DNA from: Odontocerum albicorne
Taxonomy: Eukaryota; Arthropoda; Insecta; Trichoptera; Odontoceridae
DNA: 64,000 nucleotides
Direction: 5' to 3'
Assembly: GCA_949825065.1 (NCBI GenBank)
Contig: OX463848.1
Location: 30,819,549 to 30,883,548 of the forward strand
The translations under genes and the position numbers were made by a program. How positions within the stretch are numbered: the stretch's first letter is position 1; every line of letters begins with the position of its first letter. The notes beneath the pieces are model-generated. The model searched no databases. It was not told where the DNA came from and saw nothing but the letters and a program-made list of their open reading frames with translations. Shown here one piece after another: positions 59,470 to 64,000 of the stretch.

Positions 59470-59935
59470 CTTAAAAAAGTAAATATATATTTTACATCAA
59501 ATTTAGCTTCAATAAAATGGTTAATTTTATGGAAATATGATTAAAAATCTGGATTTATAGAATATCAAAATGCATGCTCAATAAATTTCATGAATTGAAG
59601 ATCTGGGAAGTGATATATGTATACCCATGATATTTCAAATTTTGTATACACATTATCCAAAATTTTCAAAATTTCAATGTCCTGTATGAACTGGTGATAA
59701 TATGGTACTGCGTTGCTATGTTTCATGTGCCACTTAGGTTTGCCTTTAGGTAATCTTTCTGCCACTTAGGTTTGATATCATGAGTGGCTGCGTTCATTTT
59801 CTCTATTTGTTTCTAGCATTGTGTTTGTAGTATTTTGCGATTACTTATAATATAGTGGTGGATACTCTGTGCCTATTTTCCTTTAAAATACATAGATTGT
59901 TTTCATTAATTTATGTGCTACTCACCAGCACATCT

Positions 59936-60153
59936 GCACTAGTCATGTGGATGTATTGAAGAGTGTGGCTAGGTTGGGAGATAATATTGTCCATAGCTAG
60001 ATTAGAGTGCGCTTCATACATTTTATTAGTATCACACGCAAAGAGGTAATAATAACTTTTACTAGAGAGGAGCTCTGTTTTTCTTTGGGCTTTATCCAGG
60101 AATTGAACCTAAGCCCCTGGGTAAAAGACGAGCGTCTTACCAATAAGGCCACA
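59936..60153 (-). mobile_element. tRNA-derived SINE, family B (minus)
   Basis: The minus strand shows a head GTGGCCTTATTGGTAAGACG, CTCGTCTTTTACCCAGGGGC, box B TTAGGTTCAATTCCTGGATA and a tail TTCAATACATCCACATGACT related to GGATATGTTGA (inverted sense noted). It is oriented with TEX2 transcription. Confidence 0.65.
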
Positions 60154-60304
60154 AAGATTGTCATCGTTATGGCCAAACATTTATTTTACGTTCAAACAAA
60201 ATAATTTTTCCAAACACATGGGGAAGTACCTAATCTACCACAGTGCAGCAAAACTACCACCTTCTTAACTTTACACTCAATATATATTTTTTGTTTTATT
60301 TTTA

Positions 60305-60408
60305 ATCCGTCAATAATATTGGGTTTGAATTCCAATTTAAAGTGCCCTTGAGGAGATTCTGTTCTGTAAACAGCGCTATATAAATTGTCCTTTCATTATT
60401 ATTATTAC
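60305..60408 (+). mobile_element. SINE family D (plus)
   Basis: GGGTTTGAATTCCAATTTAA (degraded box B), GTGCCCTTGAGGAGATTC, CAGCGCTATATAAATTGTCC and a (TTA)n tail match the copy at 24975-25075 throughout. Confidence 0.65.
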
Positions 60409-60535
60409 AAAAGTGATATGATGCAAAACTCTAAAATTAATTTAGAAATTAGGTGTGAATGTATAGTTACAAATAAATTGTTTATAGAAATATAAATATC
60501 TATTGGCTTCAATAATATCAAATTTAAAAACTCAC

Positions 60536-60725
60536 TTCTATCTTTAAGGCTCATGAGGTTAAGCTGCGTAGTGAGTGTCATGGTAGCGTGCCCTGTGTAA
60601 GAAACTTGAAAATCTATCCAAAGTCCACAAGAATCCAAGGTTGGTGCAGAAACTCCATGGACTTGTGGAGCTTCATAGCCCATCTCCATAGATGTAACCA
60701 TTAGGGGGCCCATAAAAGATGGAAG
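60536..60725 (-). CDS. TEX2: TEX2 orthologue, coding exon (SMP domain)
   Basis: The exon encodes LPSFMGPLMVTSMEMGYEAP, QVHGVSAPTLDSCGLWIDFQ, VSYTGHATMTLTTQLNLMSL, KDR. The DMG/MGYEAP...GLWIDFQVSYTG...LTTQLNL order corresponds to vertebrate ELDMGVAVPKIL...GLWIDLEMSYNGSFLMTLETKMNL, the core strands of the lipid-binding SMP barrel. It starts in phase 0 after TGTTACAG and ends in phase 1 before GTGAGT. Confidence 0.95.
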
Positions 60726-60808
60726 CTGTAACATATCATAATACACATACATTACAAAAATGAAACATTCTCTTTACAATTTAAATAAAAGATAAAAAAA
60801 ATAAAGTC

Positions 60809-60913
60809 AATCTGATAATATAAGTATGGAAGTACCTGATCACAATCTGATAATATAAGTATGGAAGTACCTGATCACGATCTGATAATATAAGTATGGA
60901 AGTACCTGATCAC
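60809..60913 (+). repeat. Three-copy 35-bp tandem repeat
   Basis: Units with ATCTGATAATATAAGTATGG start near 60809, 60844 and 60879 and end in ACCTGATCAC. One A/G difference separates them. The array stops ~40 bp before the inverted LTR-like element. Confidence 0.95.
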
Positions 60914-60952
60914 AATGATCATTTTGAAAATTTTACTGCATTAAACACGAGT

Positions 60953-62153
60953 TGTATCGGACGTGTGCCATCACCTGTGTGTGTGTGTATGTGATACGAT
61001 GAAAAGGACAGCGTGTGTAGATCTGTATCATTAGACTTGTATGTTATAATCAAATGTTCCTGTAATTGTATATGTTAAATGGTATATGTTATAATGCATT
61101 CTAACGTTTCTGTATATATATAGGGTGGATGTGAACTTGTATTTGTCTGTTTCCATACCTGTATATGTATAACTGTCATGTAATTCTATATTATTGTATT
61201 AAGTGTAGAATTTACTATGTGTTAAATATGTATGTCTGTTTGACTCCGATCGTACTCGCGACCGCGTTGGTCGATTCTCAAGATGATGATGATAACGGCA
61301 ACTGATGACGATGCTCCACGTTGGTCGATTCTCAAGATGATGATGATAACTAACGAGTTATATCTATCTTGAGATGACGATGATGAAGCTTCGCTTGTGA
61401 CGTTGATGATTCTTGAAGATGCAGCAGATCCGGCTCCGAAGGACCACTTTGTACCGGACAGGTACAAAGACTGTAGCAATAGGTTGTTGGTTGCCGCGTC
61501 GCGCTCCGAGAATCGAGGTAACGAATTCCGTTTCGAAGATCCAGCAGAAGAAGAAGAGCAGGGAGAGATTCCTCTCAGGCAGCTTGATGTAGGAAAGCGG
61601 GTCTCAAGTAAAAACACGGTAAAATCGGTATTACTGAGAAATGTATTTCAACGTGAGAAGTGATGTACAGTGAGAAGTGATTTACAAAATTGGGGTCCCT
61701 TCTATATTAATGGTCAGTCGGCCGTCAGCAGCGCCCATTGTCCGCGAAATACGACAACTTTCGGGGTCTTGGCCATGCTTACGCCGACTGAATCCGGACC
61801 TACTCCGATCGCACCGCTTCGCAAGTCATGTATTTCCAACGCGGTCGCGAGTACGATCGGAGTCAAACAGACATACATATTTAACACATAGTAAATTCTA
61901 CACTTAATACAATAATATAGAATTACATGACAGTTATACATATACAGGTATGGAAACAGACAAATACAAGTTCACATCCACCCTATATATATACAGAAAC
62001 GTTAGAATGCATTATAACATATACCATTTAACATATACAATTACAGGAACATTTGATTATAACATACAAGTCTAATGATACAGATCTACACACGCTGTCC
62101 TTTTCATCGTATCACATACACACACACACAGGTGATGGCACACGTCCGATACA
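60953..62153. mobile_element. 1.2 kb LTR-like element with identical 318-bp inverted arms and 5-bp TSD
   Basis: The left arm 60953-61270 begins TGTATCGGACGTGTGCC. The right arm 61836-62153 is its exact reverse complement by eye over all 318 bp. CGAGT directly flanks both ends (60948-60952 and 62154-62158). The TG...CA termini and 5-bp duplication fit integrase-mediated insertion of an LTR retroelement, but the arms are inverted rather than direct. Inside, 61271-61686 ends ...GATTTACA and is followed by AAAATTGGGGTCCC. I read this as the rest of a left LTR (60953-61686) plus a possible primer-binding site, then ~150 bp of leader. A 54-bp-period repeat of GTTGGTCGATTCTCAAGATG begins at 61266 and 61320. 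No retroviral-type genes are present. A DNA transposon with long terminal inverted repeats is the alternative. Confidence 0.8.
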
Positions 62154-62357
62154 CGAGTTTTTGCAGTATGTTAACATTAAATTGCAAATCCTAATAGCTG
62201 AGTTGGAATACGGATGTCTGTTAATAATTACAAGTCTGTCAACCTTATCAGATCCATGTACAGTACCCGGCGGTAAGTAATACACATCGGGCTTAAGAAA
62301 GAGACTGTCGGCCATAATTGGCCAACTTCGGCTTTGTAGAGAATATGCAACTAGTCA

Positions 62358-62440
62358 ATATAACCCTACCGGTTTCAAGGCTTTCAAGGCGGTAGGGTTA
62401 TACCGTTACAAAAAAGTGGAATAAACAGTGTTTGATAAAA
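62358..62440. mobile_element. Second copy of the hairpin MITE at 56540-56609
   Basis: TATAACCCTACCGGTTTC and GGCGGTAGGGTTATACCG are inverted around a CAAGGCTTTCAAGG-type centre. AAAAGTGGAATAAACAGTGT, TT then follows, the same outer arm as 56540-56609. The left outer arm is missing. Confidence 0.65.
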
Positions 62441-62501
62441 ATAAACTATAAGTCATATAAGTATAAAAACTAACTTGCCGGAGAGCATTTTTAATAATTA
62501 C

Positions 62502-62648
62502 CTTTAAACTCGACAGTTTTTTTTGTATTCTTTCTTGTATTTTAGCAACCCAGAGTGGATTTCTAAATGTATCGAAAGCCATCCTCCCCAAAATTGCATT
62601 GAGCCACAGGAAATTATCACAAACAGATTCAGATTCCTTAGGGTTTTT
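62502..62648 (-). CDS. TEX2: TEX2 orthologue, first coding exon visible in the window
   Basis: The exon encodes KNPKESESVCDNFLWLNAIL, GRMAFDTFRNPLWVAKIQER, IQKKLSSLK. The WLNAILGRMAFD...KIQERIQKKLSSLK-LPSFM run corresponds to the beginning of the vertebrate SMP domain (WLNALIGRVFWDF...KIQMKLSKIKLPYFM). It is phase 0 on both sides (acceptor CGTTTTAG, donor GTAATT). The N-terminal part of TEX2, with its membrane segments and PH-like domain, must lie beyond 64,000. All six exons together give 306 residues and a stop. Confidence 0.93.
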
Positions 62649-64000
62649 CTAAAACGAAATAGAAATATTTAAATAAAAATTAAAAAAGTTAAATAAAAAA
62701 TAAATGTTAAAAGGTAAGTAACTAATAACAAGATGTGTTAATATCCAAAATAAGCACAATGCAAATAGTAGTCAGTATAACAAAAAAAAAAGAATACATT
62801 TTTATTTATCCTTTTATGAGCATGGTATACATGAATTCATATAATCATAAACACATGAATTCAGTATTAACACAGAAAGCTCTCTTGGGTCATGAATTAT
62901 ATACAAATTGCTAAGTTTGCTAAACTGGAAATGAAACTTCCATTTGGTTTTGAGTTTAGTTTCATAATTCAGGGCATTTTTATCATGTAGTGTTTATTAC
63001 TAAGCAAAAAAGGAATACATTGAAAAACAAATAACAAGATATGTATGGATGAGAATAGACAAAAAATATACTAGAACAACCTAAAAATATTATAATATAT
63101 CATATTAAAGGGGTATTCTACTCTAGAAATTTGAAAAAAAAAATCGTTTTATTTGCATATTCTTAAAGTTTAGACCTTTAAGAATATGTCCTCAAAAGGA
63201 AATTTTTAAATTATCAATATTTACGAAGTTATAGCTATAAATGAGGCAGCAATTACGCCGCACCGGAATGACTCGGACAATAATCTCAAAACTTTAAATG
63301 CGTTTTTCTCTAAACTACTTTTTTCGACTTGGTCAACATAAAATCTCAAGTTTTATTCAACTGATTGCCTTCAAATTTGGTATGAAACTTTTAGACATGT
63401 TTATCTATCGTTCCTACCTTGGAAAATTCAAAACTATTATTTTTACTATTTTTTTTTAATTAAAAAATTTAAAAAAATGGGTAAAAAAATCGATTTTTTT
63501 TTTCTCTCTTTGGTACCAACTATAATGACATTATTTCTTATCTAGAAACTGTATGATTTTTGTTTCAAATTTACGAAAGGATTTCAATCATGTCGAGCAG
63601 CTCACCCTCATTAATTTTTACAAGATATAACAGCTGATAACATCTTGTACTTTTTTTTTTTTTCAAATTTTTTTTACACATTCTCAAATCATCAATAAAA
63701 AAACTGTAAAAAAAATATTTAGGAAAAATATTTTTTGTTTTTTTTTTATTTATTCTGAAAAAACGACCGAAATTCACGCCTCTAGAGTAGAATACCCCCT
63801 TAAGCATTGAAATGATACATTTTACACAAAATAAGGTACAATTTTGCATAAGCATATTATTACTGTAGTGTGTTATTAAAAAAACACTTGTGTTATTAAA
63901 ATATGACAGAAGGAAAAAACTAGTTTAGAAAAAAATGTATGAAACAATTAGGTTATGTTTAATTGAATTAGTGTGTGATACTTTTATTGCTTACAGTAAA
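62649..64000 (-). other. TEX2: TEX2 intron, continuing beyond the window
   Basis: It begins with the CGTTTTAG acceptor at its low-coordinate end and is still open at 64,000. It contains the TTAA-flanked MITE at 63109-63799. The rest is AT-rich, and no further exon was recognised. Confidence 0.75.
63109..63799. mobile_element. piggyBac-like MITE (TTAA target site)
   Basis: AGGGGTATTCTACTCTAGA (63109-63127) is inverted at 63781-63799 (complement GGGGGTATTCTACTCTAGA) with one mismatch. TTAA flanks both ends (63105-63108 and 63800-63803). TTAA duplication is the signature of the piggyBac superfamily. The 691-bp interior has long A/T runs and no transposase. The good ends suggest a fairly recent, trans-mobilised copy. 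Confidence 0.85.

Larger units (their letters stand above)
59470..60535 (-). other. TEX2: TEX2 intron with two SINEs
   Basis: Bounded by GTGAGT (complement at 60530-60535) and TTTTTTAAG. It carries SINE B (59936-60153) and SINE D (60305-60408). The interval 59475-59930 shows nothing identifiable. Confidence 0.85.
60726..62501 (-). other. TEX2: TEX2 intron containing the inverted LTR-like element
   Basis: Bounded by GTAATT (complement at 62496-62501) and TGTTACAG. It contains the 35-bp triplication (60809-60913), the 1.2 kb inverted element (60953-62153) and a MITE copy (62358-62440). Without the inverted element the intron would be under 600 bp. Confidence 0.88.

Noticed and set aside
61397..61663. 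88-codon open frame (MTLMILEDAADPAPKD...) inside the inverted element
   Set aside because: It lies within what I read as LTR sequence, has no recognisable Gag or other domain, and overlapping frames on both strands are equally open.
63571..63855. 94-codon minus-strand frame at the right edge
   Set aside because: It crosses the right terminal repeat of the TTAA MITE and is mostly poly-Lys/Phe from A/T runs.

Overview
The window is AT-rich animal DNA, most likely from an insect with a large, transposon-laden genome. The evidence is spliced metazoan genes with long introns, tRNA-derived SINEs, several mariner lineages, and RTE-like and jockey-like LINE debris. The order cannot be fixed from the sequence. 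Two protein-coding genes are recognisable, arranged tail to tail. Everything else is repeat-derived or unassigned AT-rich sequence.

Plus strand, 1-27,869: the 3' part of a meteorin / meteorin-like gene. Two coding exons are visible (2564-3255 and 27418-27869), joined across a ~24 kb intron. The exon with the signal peptide and first cysteine lies outside the window or was not found. The protein keeps nine of the ten meteorin cysteines and has two charged insertions absent from the vertebrate protein. The intron holds SINEs of four families, fragments of a LINE family with a conserved 3' end, two hammerhead-ribozyme-like cores, and a six-copy 83-bp minisatellite just before the last exon.

27,870-53,176: convergent intergenic space. 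It holds hAT and Tc1/mariner-type transposase remnants, more SINEs, a MITE with repeated ends, an RTE-like LINE insertion with intact target-site duplications (43,180-43,847), a jockey-like reverse transcriptase remnant, minisatellites, a long (TA)n tract, and a ~6 kb transposon-poor AT-rich block (46.8-53.1 kb) next to the TEX2 stop codon.

Minus strand, 62,648-53,177 and continuing beyond the window: the last six coding exons of a TEX2 orthologue, an ER-resident SMP-domain lipid-transfer protein. All splice phases agree and give 306 residues. Its introns carry three mariner copies, small hairpin MITEs, a 1.2 kb LTR-like element whose 318-bp arms are inverted and look identical, and a TTAA-flanked MITE. 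The splice acceptor and start of the last TEX2 exon are tandemly duplicated (69 bp), which could add 23 residues in frame.

Other signals worth a second look are a strongly over-represented octamer (TACGAGTA/TACTCGTA, 20 sites counted by eye) and several near-perfect hairpins, at least one of which has the signature of a template-switch mutation. I saw no CRISPR array, rRNA or convincing functional tRNA gene.
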